Below, one piece after another: positions 8,438-19,000 of a stretch of DNA of 64,000 nt (positions within the stretch are counted from its first letter, which is position 1; each line of letters starts with the position of its first letter). Under the pieces are notes generated by a model. The model made no database searches. It saw only the letters and a program-made list of their open reading frames with translations, and was not told the DNA's origin. The position numbers were made by a program, and so were the translations under genes. The DNA comes from an uncultured Bacteroidales bacterium (GTDB lineage: Bacteria; Bacteroidota; Bacteroidia; Bacteroidales; F082), in NCBI GenBank assembly GCA_905234275.1, contig CAJOHD010000001.1, positions 516,524 to 580,523 on the forward strand, read 5' to 3'.

Positions 8438-11400
8438 ATGCGCAAAGGTACAAAAAAGAATATTATACACGGCATTTTAATTATCATTGTGATAATTTTT
8501 GCTTTCATGGCGAGCCTTGTGGCGGCTTTCCGTGATCTCACCGTGCAGAGTATGATAGCGCGTTCACTTGCAGGCGAATTATCAAGAAAACTAAACACTA
8601 ACGTCAAAATCCGAACATTCTACATCACCGACAACTTAGGGGTGCGCATAGAAGACGCTGTGTTCGACGACCTGGATGGATATCCTATGTTCCGCATCGG
8701 CGAACTGGATGCGAAAGTCAGTCCGATGATAGTGTTTAATGAAATCATTATCAAGGACATATATCTGAAAGATGTGCTTGGACGCATCGTGAAATATGAA
8801 GGGGAGGACCAGCTGAATATCAAAGAGATTATCAATCTTTTTGGAGTTAAAAAAGACGATGATGACTCGGATCTTCACCTGAAGGTTGAGAATCTGAAAC
8901 TCGACAACGGTCATGTCATCTTTTGGAACCAGAACAAAGACCGTCCGGAGAAACTGAGCATGGACTACGCTCATCTTGATATCGACAGCATTTACGGCGT
9001 TTTCAGCAATATTGAGATTAAGAATGATACAGTCCTCGGTGTCGTGCAGTCGCTTAAAGGTACTGACAAATGCGGACTGGTGCTCAACAACGCGATGGGC
9101 GACGTGGTGTTTTGCGAGAAAAGTCTCAATGTCAACAATCTGGTCCTTGAAACCGGCGAGTCGCGTGCCGACCTCGACCTGCGTTTTGAATACGAAAATT
9201 CGAGAGCTTATTTCGACTTTGTCAATTCTGTCAAGATGATTGGCGATGTCAGACCCTCAACGGTGAAGCTCAGCGACCTCAAATATTTCGCTTCGATTTT
9301 GGACAAGATGCCTGATAAGTTTTACTTTACAGCATTTTTTGACGGCACTGTCAGCGATTTCACCGTCAGCGATTTTGTAGCTGACTTCGGAGAAGAGTCG
9401 CATCTGGAAGCCGACGTCTCATTTGCAGGACTGCCCAATTTCTTTAACTCTTACATCGATGTGACGATCCATAATCTTGTCTCGTCGTACGAAGATACCA
9501 AAGGTTTTTACATCCCGATAGACACCAAGACGGTTCCTGTTCCTGAGATGATGGAATGCATCGGAAAGTATTCATTGTCAGGCGAATATCAGGGATTCGC
9601 CGAGAATTTTAAGACACAGTTCAACCTCATAACCGAAATAGGTGACCTGGATGTCGGAGTTTATCTCAACACAACTGAATCTTCGGCTTACTCGTTTGAT
9701 ATCGATGCTAAAGAATTGCAACTCAATAGGTTATTTGCGACAAATGATCTTGGTGAGACGTCATTTAAATTCGATATGAGCGGTCAGGGACTTGCGGTGA
9801 AGGATACTGAGTTTGAAACAGATTTGTATTTCAGCACTTTGGAATTTAAAGGCAATGACTTTAACGATTTCAATATCCACGGAGACTTTGAAAATCAAAG
9901 GTTTATATCGATGACCGACATCAATCATCCGTATCTTGACCTTGATTTATCCTCGATTATCGATTTTCATGGCGACCGTCCGAGTTACAATATCATTGCA
10001 AATATCGTGGATGCCGATCTCGTCAACCTGAATCTCCTTGATAATGATTCGATTATGCATCTCTCTTCGAATATCGACATTGAGTTTAGCGGCAATGACA
10101 TCGACAATCTCACCGGAAGGCTGGATATCAAAAAAACGAGATATTTCAATGGTGAGACGTATCGGATGGACAGTCTTTTCGCCAATGTCAGCGAGCAGAG
10201 CGGCATCAAGGATGTGACGATAAGCTGCGATTTCTTTGAGTTTTACGGAACAGGTATCGTGAATGCGAAGACCTTTGTTAACGCCATGAAAAACACGGCG
10301 AAGAGATATGTTAACATGCCGAAATGGTTTGGCGACGTTGTGCCTGACGAGAACAAACAGGAGTTCTCGCTTTTGATGGATTTCAAAGATACAAGGACTC
10401 TTACAAAGTTGTTCGTGCCGTCGTTGTACGTCAGCAGCGGCACCACCATCAACGCTTCATACACCGACGGATATTCGTATCACGGCTCGACGATTGATTC
10501 GCCTGAGATCAGGTTTAACGGCATGACATTCAAGAATCTTGAAGTCAGAAATACTGCAAAATTCGATGAGTTCGTCTCAAGAATCACACTTGAGGATTTC
10601 ATTTTGAGGGATTCTACAAGCAGCAATCCTGATAGGATAAACCTCGAAAACCTTGTGTTTGTGAGCCGATTCGGCGACGACAAGGTGAACATGGACCTGC
10701 TTTGGGACGATGATGCCGACGCAGATCACAACAAGGCGCATATCATGTCGGTCTTCACACCACATCAGCAGTCGGGCGGCGTGTTTACGTTTAAATCGAA
10801 TCTGATTCGCGTCAACGACACCATGTGGTATCTTAATCCTAACTGCAGTCTCGATTTTCAGGAAAAACACACATATCTGAATAATTTCGACCTGTTTACC
10901 GGCAGTCAGAGGATTTCGGCTCACGGCGTCTATCCGAGACATGACTCCGACACTTTGTCAGCCGAGTTCAAAAACGTTGACATCTCTGACTTTGACTTCA
11001 TCACGATAGGCAACAATCTGAATTTTGACGGTATCCTTACCGGATTTATAGATATTTCAGGTCTTAACGAAGATTTGACATTCTCGTCAGACATTGATTT
11101 GCGGCAGTTTTACATCAATAAGCAGGAGGTCGGCGACGTGTTGGCAAGTGCAAAATGGTACGAGCCAAGCGAATCGATTTTCATGAATTTGGCAGTGTAT
11201 AACCAGCATTTCGGCAATGAAAACCATGAGTCGGTAGGTGTCGTGGGATTCTATTATCCGCGAAAGAAGACTGATAATCTGAAGTTTGACATGTTCTTTG
11301 ATGATTTCAAGCTCGAGACCGTGTCGCCGTTCATCAGCAGTATTGTTAGCAGGATGAGCGGTTACGCCAGTGGAAGTATGAATATCAGAGGCTCTATTAA

Positions 11401-12907
11401 AGATCCTGAGATTATTGGAAAAGTCAGGTTTAAAGATGCCGGATGCAACATCAATTATCTGAATACCTATTACACTTTTAGCGATAATGTTACACTTGAA
11501 AAGCGCAGAATATTCTTCAACGATATAACGATTAACGATACTTTGGGCAATAAGGCGTCGCTGAATGGTTCGATTTATCATGATCATCTGAGAGATATCA
11601 ATTTCGATCTGACCTTGCAATGCAATGATTTCCTTGCATTTAACATTCCACCGGAGAAAGCTCAAGGATTTTATGGCACTGCCATTTCTGATGGTACAGT
11701 GAAGATAAGCGGCCCAGCCAACGATATTGTTATGACTATCGACGCGGCGACTAAGAAAGGCACTGTGATTGATGTGCCGTTGTCAGGAAACTCATCAATG
11801 GATAACAATTTCGTCATTTTTGTGAATAATAATGAAAAAGATACCGATACTATTGAGGAGATATTAGTCAAGGAGGTGAAGAAAAATGAGAATGAGTTCA
11901 CCATAAACCTTGATGCGGATGTCAATTCTGACGCTTTGGTAAATATTTATTTGCCACAAAACATGGGAAATATCAATGCCCGTGGTGTCGGAAACATCAA
12001 AATGGGCTTGAATTCCAAGGAGTTTGATTTGCGTGGCGATTATGTTATCACCAGTGGTTCCTTCACTTTCCGTTTTGAGTTGGTTAAACGAGTGTTCACT
12101 CTGCGTAATGGTGGCACTCTGCGTTGGACTGGCGACCCTACCGATGCTGACATCGACGTGATAGGCGTTTACAGGACAAAGTCGTCACTGACATCATTAG
12201 GCTCTTCAATTGTTGACTCCACGGCATTGACAAACAACATCAATGTCGATTGTATCATCAGACTTTCCGACAAGTTGATGAACCCGACGATAACGTTTGG
12301 TATTGAACTCCCTAACGCCAAGGAAGATACGCGCAACATTGTTTATTCTGTCATCGACACCACAAATCAGACGGTTATGGCGCAACAGGTGTTCTCACTC
12401 ATGATGCTTGGCTCGTTCTCAAACACTGCCGGCAGCAACATCTCCCGATTCGGCACGACAGCAGGCTATAGCGTGATTACTAGACAGCTGAGCAACTGGC
12501 TTTCGCAGATTTCAAAAGACTTCGACATCGGTATCAATTACACGCCTGACGACAAGCTCACTAATGAGGAACTGGAGGTGGCGCTTTCCACTCAGCTCTT
12601 CGACGATCGCCTTATCGTTGAAGGTAACTTCGGTGTTATCAGAGGCAATAAGAGCGATATGGACAACACCAATAACATCGTGGGTGATGTTGATGTGACT
12701 TTCAGATTGACTAAACGATTGAGCCTCAAGGCTTATAATCATACAAACATCAAAAACAACTACTATTATTATTCGATAGACAACTATTCCGACTTCACTC
12801 AAGGTGTGGGTATCTCATATTCGCAAAGCTTTGATCATCTGAGGGAAGTGTTCAATATTCATAAGAAAAACAAGAAGAAGTCATCCGATGAGCCAAAGCC
12901 ACAATAA
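8438..12907 (+). CDS. tamB: TamB-like translocation and assembly module / AsmA-family intermembrane protein
   Basis: A 1489-residue protein with one N-terminal membrane anchor (hydrophobic residues about 10-30) followed by a very long beta-rich region of repeated amphipathic strands, and a C-terminal TamB (DUF490) domain. That domain contains ITSGSFTFRFELVKRVFTL and GGTLRWTGDPTDADIDV, which is the usual TamB hallmark region. Proteins of this family span the periplasm as a beta-groove and are implicated in outer-membrane protein assembly or phospholipid transport. The gene is divergent from tsaD with only 12 bases between start codons, and its last 20 bases overlap the start of the helicase-nuclease gene. 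No TamA partner is visible in the window. Confidence 0.88.
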   Translation: MRKGTKKNIIHGILIIIVIIFAFMASLVAAFRDLTVQSMIARSLAGELSRKLNTNVKIRTFYITDNLGVRIEDAVFDDLDGYPMFRIGELDAKVSPMIVFNEIIIKDIYLKDVLGRIVKYEGEDQLNIKEIINLFGVKKDDDDSDLHLKVENLKLDNGHVIFWNQNKDRPEKLSMDYAHLDIDSIYGVFSNIEIKNDTVLGVVQSLKGTDKCGLVLNNAMGDVVFCEKSLNVNNLVLETGESRADLDLRFEYENSRAYFDFVNSVKMIGDVRPSTVKLSDLKYFASILDKMPDKFYFTAFFDGTVSDFTVSDFVADFGEESHLEADVSFAGLPNFFNSYIDVTIHNLVSSYEDTKGFYIPIDTKTVPVPEMMECIGKYSLSGEYQGFAENFKTQFNLITEIGDLDVGVYLNTTESSAYSFDIDAKELQLNRLFATNDLGETSFKFDMSGQGLAVKDTEFETDLYFSTLEFKGNDFNDFNIHGDFENQRFISMTDINHPYLDLDLSSIIDFHGDRPSYNIIANIVDADLVNLNLLDNDSIMHLSSNIDIEFSGNDIDNLTGRLDIKKTRYFNGETYRMDSLFANVSEQSGIKDVTISCDFFEFYGTGIVNAKTFVNAMKNTAKRYVNMPKWFGDVVPDENKQEFSLLMDFKDTRTLTKLFVPSLYVSSGTTINASYTDGYSYHGSTIDSPEIRFNGMTFKNLEVRNTAKFDEFVSRITLEDFILRDSTSSNPDRINLENLVFVSRFGDDKVNMDLLWDDDADADHNKAHIMSVFTPHQQSGGVFTFKSNLIRVNDTMWYLNPNCSLDFQEKHTYLNNFDLFTGSQRISAHGVYPRHDSDTLSAEFKNVDISDFDFITIGNNLNFDGILTGFIDISGLNEDLTFSSDIDLRQFYINKQEVGDVLASAKWYEPSESIFMNLAVYNQHFGNENHESVGVVGFYYPRKKTDNLKFDMFFDDFKLETVSPFISSIVSRMSGYASGSMNIRGSIKDPEIIGKVRFKDAGCNINYLNTYYTFSDNVTLEKRRIFFNDITINDTLGNKASLNGSIYHDHLRDINFDLTLQCNDFLAFNIPPEKAQGFYGTAISDGTVKISGPANDIVMTIDAATKKGTVIDVPLSGNSSMDNNFVIFVNNNEKDTDTIEEILVKEVKKNENEFTINLDADVNSDALVNIYLPQNMGNINARGVGNIKMGLNSKEFDLRGDYVITSGSFTFRFELVKRVFTLRNGGTLRWTGDPTDADIDVIGVYRTKSSLTSLGSSIVDSTALTNNINVDCIIRLSDKLMNPTITFGIELPNAKEDTRNIVYSVIDTTNQTVMAQQVFSLMMLGSFSNTAGSNISRFGTTAGYSVITRQLSNWLSQISKDFDIGINYTPDDKLTNEELEVALSTQLFDDRLIVEGNFGVIRGNKSDMDNTNNIVGDVDVTFRLTKRLSLKAYNHTNIKNNYYYYSIDNYSDFTQGVGISYSQSFDHLREVFNIHKKNKKKSSDEPKPQ
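8442..8450 (-). promoter_or_regulatory. Predicted -7 box for tsaD, inside the first codons of tamB
   Basis: On the minus strand the bases read TACCTTTGC, matching TAnnTTTGC. The box lies over codons 2-5 of tamB and about 17 bases upstream of the tsaD start, so the tsaD leader would be very short. There is no good -33 element at the ideal distance. Confidence 0.45.
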
Positions 12908-15900
12908 GCCTTTCAAGATTTACAAAGCCTCTGCGGGCTCGGGTAAGACCTTCACTATTGTGAGGGAATACCTGACGCTTTGTCTTGGCGACAATGCAGA
13001 CGCTTTTCGTGAGATTTTGGCTGTGACGTTCACCAATAAGGCGGCTAACGAGATGAAAGCCAAGATTTTACACTTTCTTGTCGGGATAAGTGAAGGCTCG
13101 GATGGAAAAGACATCAGGCAGATGCGCGGTTATTTGCTTGATGCGCTTGGCGTTCAAGAAAGTGAGCTCATCAAAAGAGCTAATGCACTGTATGTCAGGA
13201 TTTTGCATGATTACAGCGACATGGCTGTGTGCACAATCGACAGTTTTGTGCAGCGACTTTCAAGAAGTTTTGCAAGGGAACTGGAACTGCCCGGTCAATA
13301 CAGCGTCATTTTGGATGATGATGATTTGATTGACGAGATAATCCAGCGACTGTCGAATGAGATTGGCAAAGACACATTCATTACCAATATTTTGTCGGAA
13401 TTCGTCGAGTTTAACCTCTCGGAAGAGACGTCGTGGAATGTTAAGAAACTTATAGGCGAATATATCGAAAAATTACTTTCTGAAGATGCGTATCGCAAAG
13501 GTAACTATAAGAATTTCAGTGATTTAGATGAGCCAAAATATAAAGTAATAAAGAAATACGTTCATTCGGAAAACGAGAAGATGAACGATGCTTTGTCGCA
13601 GATTATCAAGGGTATAGAGGCGGAGGAGGTGAAACAAGGCATCACTGAAGAGGATTATTTTAAGAAATCAAGCGGATTGCCATCTGTGAAAAAGAAGATG
13701 GCGGAAGGCAAAAGCGTTGTCACAAACGCCACTGTTGACAAGATTTTGAGCGGTGAAAACAGTTGGAAAAACAAGAAAAGCCTCATCGATGACGATTCGA
13801 TTGTCAAGGTTTATGCCAATGCGATAGAGAAATATAAGTCGTTGTATTCCAGAAAGTTAGTGCTTGGAATTATTGAAAAAGACTTGTATTTGTACGTTTT
13901 GAGAAGTCATATTTTTGAGCTTATCCGTGAGTATATCAAGGAGACGTCGCAGGTGCATATTTCGGAGTTCAACAAGCGCATTTCCGATGTTTTGGGCGAT
14001 TGTTCGGTGCCGTTTATTTACGAGCGGATAGGCGAGAGGTATAGGCATTATTTCATTGATGAGTTTCAGGACACTTCTGTGCTGCAGTGGCAGAATTTTT
14101 TGCCGTTGATGGAAAATAGCCTCGCTTTCGGCAATATGAACATGATTGTTGGCGATGCAAAACAGTCGATTTATCGTTTCCGTAGCGGCGAGGTGGAGCA
14201 AATCATCAGTCTGCCAATGATTTACAAACGACCGGAAGGCGAGTTCGGAGCGCGATGCGAGCAGCAGTTTGTTAATTCGGCGCAGAAGATGACACTCAGC
14301 ATGAATTACCGTTCTTCGGAAAATGTGATCAAATTCAACAACACGTTTTTCCGTTCTGCCGGAACCCATATCGTTGATGGAGTTTTTGACGATGCCGAAC
14401 AGGCTTATGACCCGAAAAATCAAGGCGGTTTTGTATCGGTTGAGGTGTTTGGTGGAGATGTTAAGACAGCAGAATACAAGGAAAAGGTAAAGACTTCGAT
14501 GTTGGCGCAGATTCAAAATCTGCACGCACAAGGTGTTGATTATAAAGATATTACAATTCTTGTCCGCTCAAATAAAGACGGCACGGATATTGCCAATTAT
14601 CTGGTCGAAAACGGCATCGAGGTCCTTTCAGCAGAATCGGTTTTATTGCAGACATCAGATAAAATCAAGTTGATTGTCAACACATTGGCATTGATGGTCG
14701 ATGAAAATAATCCAGTGACCCGGATGGCAGTGGAATTCTATTCTACGAAAATCGGTTGTAGAGACGCACGGCCGTGCGTCTCTACAACGGAACAAACCGG
14801 TGGATTGTACGACATCTGCATCCAAATTTGCAACCAATACAATTTTAATGTGTTAACAGACGTCTTTCTGCAATATTTCATGAGCACAGTCTATGAATGG
14901 CAGTGCCGTCATAGTGCAGGCATCGGCGATTTTCTGGAATTTTGGGACAAGAAAAAAGACAAGTTGGCGGTGCAAATCACTGGCGACCTCGACTGCGTGC
15001 AGATTATGACCATACATAAAGCAAAAGGTCTGGAATTCAAGGTGGTGCTGTATCCTTACGCCGACACCAACTTAATTCCGTCACGAGGCTTTACGCAAAG
15101 TGAAATTTGGTTGCAATGCGCTGATAATCAGGATACTAAAGATATTCCATATCTTGATGCGTTTTTACTGAAACTGTCGAAGGATAAGCTTACGGGAACG
15201 AATTACGAAAATCTTGTTAAAAAAGAAGAAAGCAAGACGATGCTCGACATCCTCGATATCATGTATGTCGCGATGACGCGAGCAAAAAACATGCTTTTTG
15301 TTTACACCAATGATTATTGTCCTAAAGATGGTTATAATCTTTTCACCGATTATTTTGCTAATAACGATGAGTTTGAGATTCAGGAAGGCGAGGTGTCGAC
15401 CACATATAATTTCGGAGAGTTTGATGCCACAATCTTGACTGTCAATGAGAAATCAGCTAAAGACAATAAGGTTAAGATTTTGGAATTGAAGGAAGGCGAG
15501 ACGGCACCGAAAACTTTGAATTGGACCGAGAAATTGCAAGTTGACCCTGATCCGACCATGATTTGGGCTGAAAAAGGCTCGTTTTTGCCTGAAGAATGGG
15601 GCTCGCTGGTGCATCAGATTCTGTCGAAAATCAAGACGATAAACGACGCCGAGAGAGCGCTTAAACCTTTTGTCAACGATGGCACTATTGACGAGGAACA
15701 GGCTGCGAAACTCCTTGAGACATTCCGCAAAGTGACTGAAATACCTGAGCTTAAGCCTGCATTTGCTGAAGATGCTGTCGTGAAAAACGAGATGGATATC
15801 CACACATACGACGGACGAATCATCCGTCCTGACAGGTACGCTGAGACGCCGCGAGGAACCATCCTCATCGATTACAAAACCGGAAAGGCACATGAGGAAT

Positions 15901-16031
15901 ATTTCAACCAGCTGCAAGATTATACAGCAGCACTTATTCAGATGAATCCCGTGCAGCAAATCAAGGCTTTTCTCGTTTATATAGGAGATGAGGTTAAAGT
16001 GGTGGAAGTGAAAATGGACCGATTATTCTAA
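12888..16031 (+). CDS. UvrD/RecB-type helicase-nuclease (AddA-like, double-strand break repair)
   Basis: A superfamily 1 helicase with a C-terminal RecB-type nuclease, 1047 residues. Walker A is ASAGSGKTFTI (from residue 14) and VTFTNKAANEMK is motif Ia. Motif II is DEFQDTS, with VGDAKQSIYRFR as motif III. MTIHKAKGLEFKVVLYP and YVAMTRAKNMLFVY are the late helicase motifs. The nuclease shows WGSLVHQIL, RPDRYAE, ILIDYKTGKA and a QLQDY helix. It would resect double-strand ends together with an AddB partner, not seen here. The start overlaps the tamB end by 20 bases, so it is translationally coupled. A 34-base perfect palindrome lies inside the coding region at 14755-14788 and is read through in frame between helicase motifs. 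Confidence 0.9.
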   Translation: MSQSHNKPFKIYKASAGSGKTFTIVREYLTLCLGDNADAFREILAVTFTNKAANEMKAKILHFLVGISEGSDGKDIRQMRGYLLDALGVQESELIKRANALYVRILHDYSDMAVCTIDSFVQRLSRSFARELELPGQYSVILDDDDLIDEIIQRLSNEIGKDTFITNILSEFVEFNLSEETSWNVKKLIGEYIEKLLSEDAYRKGNYKNFSDLDEPKYKVIKKYVHSENEKMNDALSQIIKGIEAEEVKQGITEEDYFKKSSGLPSVKKKMAEGKSVVTNATVDKILSGENSWKNKKSLIDDDSIVKVYANAIEKYKSLYSRKLVLGIIEKDLYLYVLRSHIFELIREYIKETSQVHISEFNKRISDVLGDCSVPFIYERIGERYRHYFIDEFQDTSVLQWQNFLPLMENSLAFGNMNMIVGDAKQSIYRFRSGEVEQIISLPMIYKRPEGEFGARCEQQFVNSAQKMTLSMNYRSSENVIKFNNTFFRSAGTHIVDGVFDDAEQAYDPKNQGGFVSVEVFGGDVKTAEYKEKVKTSMLAQIQNLHAQGVDYKDITILVRSNKDGTDIANYLVENGIEVLSAESVLLQTSDKIKLIVNTLALMVDENNPVTRMAVEFYSTKIGCRDARPCVSTTEQTGGLYDICIQICNQYNFNVLTDVFLQYFMSTVYEWQCRHSAGIGDFLEFWDKKKDKLAVQITGDLDCVQIMTIHKAKGLEFKVVLYPYADTNLIPSRGFTQSEIWLQCADNQDTKDIPYLDAFLLKLSKDKLTGTNYENLVKKEESKTMLDILDIMYVAMTRAKNMLFVYTNDYCPKDGYNLFTDYFANNDEFEIQEGEVSTTYNFGEFDATILTVNEKSAKDNKVKILELKEGETAPKTLNWTEKLQVDPDPTMIWAEKGSFLPEEWGSLVHQILSKIKTINDAERALKPFVNDGTIDEEQAAKLLETFRKVTEIPELKPAFAEDAVVKNEMDIHTYDGRIIRPDRYAETPRGTILIDYKTGKAHEEYFNQLQDYTAALIQMNPVQQIKAFLVYIGDEVKVVEVKMDRLF
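14755..14788. repeat. 34-base perfect palindrome inserted in frame in the helicase gene
   Basis: GTTGTAGAGACGCACGG followed by its exact reverse complement gives a perfect 34-base palindrome with no loop. It is translated as part of GCRDARPCVSTTE, residues unlike the surrounding helicase. GTAGAGACGC palindromes are, from memory, widespread intergenic repeats in Bacteroidetes and cyanobacteria; here one copy sits inside an ORF without breaking it. Confidence 0.9.
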
Positions 16032-16050
16032 CATTTAAATATTTATTACT

Positions 16051-19000
16051 ATGAAATTTAAAACTTTGATTTTCAGCTTGTTGCTTGCACTCGGCGCATT
16101 GTCGCTGCAGGCACAGAACGAGGCTAAGATGCTGCGTTTTCCGGCTATTCACGGAAACCAGGTGGTCTTCAGCTATGCAGGTGACCTCTACACCGTCGAC
16201 ATTAACGGCGGAGTGGCTCGCCAATTGACTAACGACCCGGACGGGTTCGAGATCTTCGCAAGATTCTCGCCAGATGGTAAGAATATTGCTTTCACCGGAC
16301 AGTACGACGGTAACACTGAGGTTTATGTGATGCCAGCCGAAGGTGGTGTGCCTCAACGTGTTACATACACTGCGACCCTCGATCGCGATGATTTGTCTGA
16401 CCGTATGGGACCTAACAACATCGTGATGACTTGGAAGGATAACGAGAACATCGTTTATCGTTCACGCCGTATCACTTGGGACGATTTCGTCGGACAGCTT
16501 TTTGTCGCTAACATCAACGGTGGTTTGGGCGAACAGCTCCCATTTGAAGAGGGCGGCTGGATCACCTATTCGCCTGACGGCAAGAAGATCGCGTTCAACC
16601 GTGTGATGCGTGAGTTCCGTACTTGGAAATATTATCGCGGCGGTATGGCTGACGATATCTGGATTTTCGAATTCAACACCAAAGAATTGACAAACATCAC
16701 CAAAAACGATGCTCAAGATATCTTCCCGATGTGGGCTGGAGATAAAATTTATTTCTGCTCTGATCGTGACAGAACGATGAATATCTTCTGCTATGACTTG
16801 AAAACAAAGACGATTACGAAAGTTACGAACTACACATATTACGATGTGAAATATCCTTCGCTTGGAGACAATGACATCGTTTATGAAAACGGCGGCGAGC
16901 TGTATCGTTTGAGTTTGAAAGACAACTCGATCAACAAGATTCCTGTGCAAATCATCGGCGACGGTATCTCTTCGAGAACCAAATATGTCGATGCATCGAA
17001 GTTCATCACCTCAGGCGATGTTTCTCCTGACGGCAAACGTATCGTTTTGGGTGCTCGCGGTGACGTTTGGACACTGCCTGTAGAGTCAGGGATTACTCGC
17101 AATCTCACAAAATCTGACGGCGTTCACGACCGCAACGTCGCTTGGTCGCCTGATGGCGAATATATCGCTTACATCTCCGACCGCACAGGCAACGACGAGC
17201 TTTATATCCAGAAACAGGACGGCAAGGAAGAAGCTATCCAACTCACTGATCCTCAAAAGGTTTCTGAGACATATAAATATCAGCCATCATGGTCGCCAGA
17301 CAGCAAGAAAATCGCTTGGTACGACAAGATGAACCGCCTCATGATTATTGACGTCGCCTCAAAGAAAGTGACTGAAGTGGCGAAGAGTCAAGATGGCGAA
17401 ATGAGAGATTTCACCTGGTCGCCCGACAGCAAATGGATCGCTTACTCGGATGAAAATATGTCTGAGTTCAGCAGAATCTTTATCTATAATGTTGATACTC
17501 AGAAGGTTGAGCCTGTTACCGACACCTGGTTCAACTCATCAAATCCTACATTCGACAAGAACGGAAAATATCTGTATTTCACCTCTGAACGCGATTTCAA
17601 CCCGACTTACAGCAGCGTGGAGTGGAACTATGCCTATCGCGAGATGAGCCGCATCTATATGATTACCTTGCAGAAAGACACACCGTCGCCATTCCTCACG
17701 AAAAACGACGAAGTGACTGTTGAAAAAGGCGAGGCAAAAGAAGAAAAACCTGAGAAATCTGGAAAGGGTAAAGACAAGAAAAAAGACTCTAAAAAAGAAG
17801 AAGAAAAGTCGATAAAGATTGATTTTGAAGGTATTATGAGCCGTATCATTCCGCTGCCAGACCTAAATACAGCTTATTATTACGACCTCAATGCAGTTGA
17901 AAACGGTCTTTATTACATGACTTGGGGCAATCGTGGAGGCGGCTTGTATTACTATGATTTAGAAGAGAAAGAGGCGACCAGAATCGGTGACTTCAACGAT
18001 TATTATCTCACTCCTGACGGCAAGAAGATGGTCATCAGAAAACGTTGGAATATAGCGGTTATCAACGCTCCTAAGCGTGAAGTGAAGGGCATTGAAGATC
18101 CTATCGACCTCTCAAACATGAAGAAATGGGTCAACCTGCATGAGGAATGGGCACAGATCTACACCGAAGCGTGGCGCCAGATGCGCGACTTCTTCTATGC
18201 GCCAAACATGCACGGTAACGACTGGCCGGCAATTCACGACAAATATGCTGTTTTGATTCCGTATTGCGGCGATCGTAACGACGTTAACTACCTCATCGGC
18301 GAGATGATTGGCGAGCTTAACATTGGTCACGCTTACACCGGTGGCGGCGACCGCCCGGAGACACCACGTCTCAAACTCGGTCTGCTTGGCGCAGAACTCG
18401 AGCGTGACGGCAGCGGATATTACAAAATCAATAAGATTTTGAAAGGGGAGAGCTGGAACGACGCGACAATCTCTCCATTGACAGAAATCGGCGTGAATGC
18501 CGAAGAAGGTGACTTCATCGTGGCTATCGATGGAGTTTCAACCAAAGACATGAACAATATCTACGAGGCACTTGTCGACAAAGCTGGTAAAGCTGTGGTC
18601 TTGAGTCTGAATAGCAAAGCCTCGGAAAACGGCGCACGCGATGTGGTGATTGAGCCTATCGCAAGCGAGAATTCGCTTTATTACTACAACATGGTGCAGA
18701 ATAACATCGAAAAAGTCAGCAAGGCTACCAACGGACAGGTGGGTTACATCCACATCCCTGATATGGGACCTGAGGGCTTGAACGAGTTTGTGAAATATTT
18801 CTATGCTCAGCTCACCAAGAAGGCTTTGATTATCGATGACCGCGGCAATGGTGGCGGCAATGTCTCTCCGATGATTATCGAACGTTTGCGTCGTGAAGCC
18901 TCCATGTGGACCATCACACGTAACGGAACTCAGGCGGAAATCAAGCCAAACCAGATGATGAACGGACCAAAGGTGTTGTTGTTCAACAAATATTCAGCAT

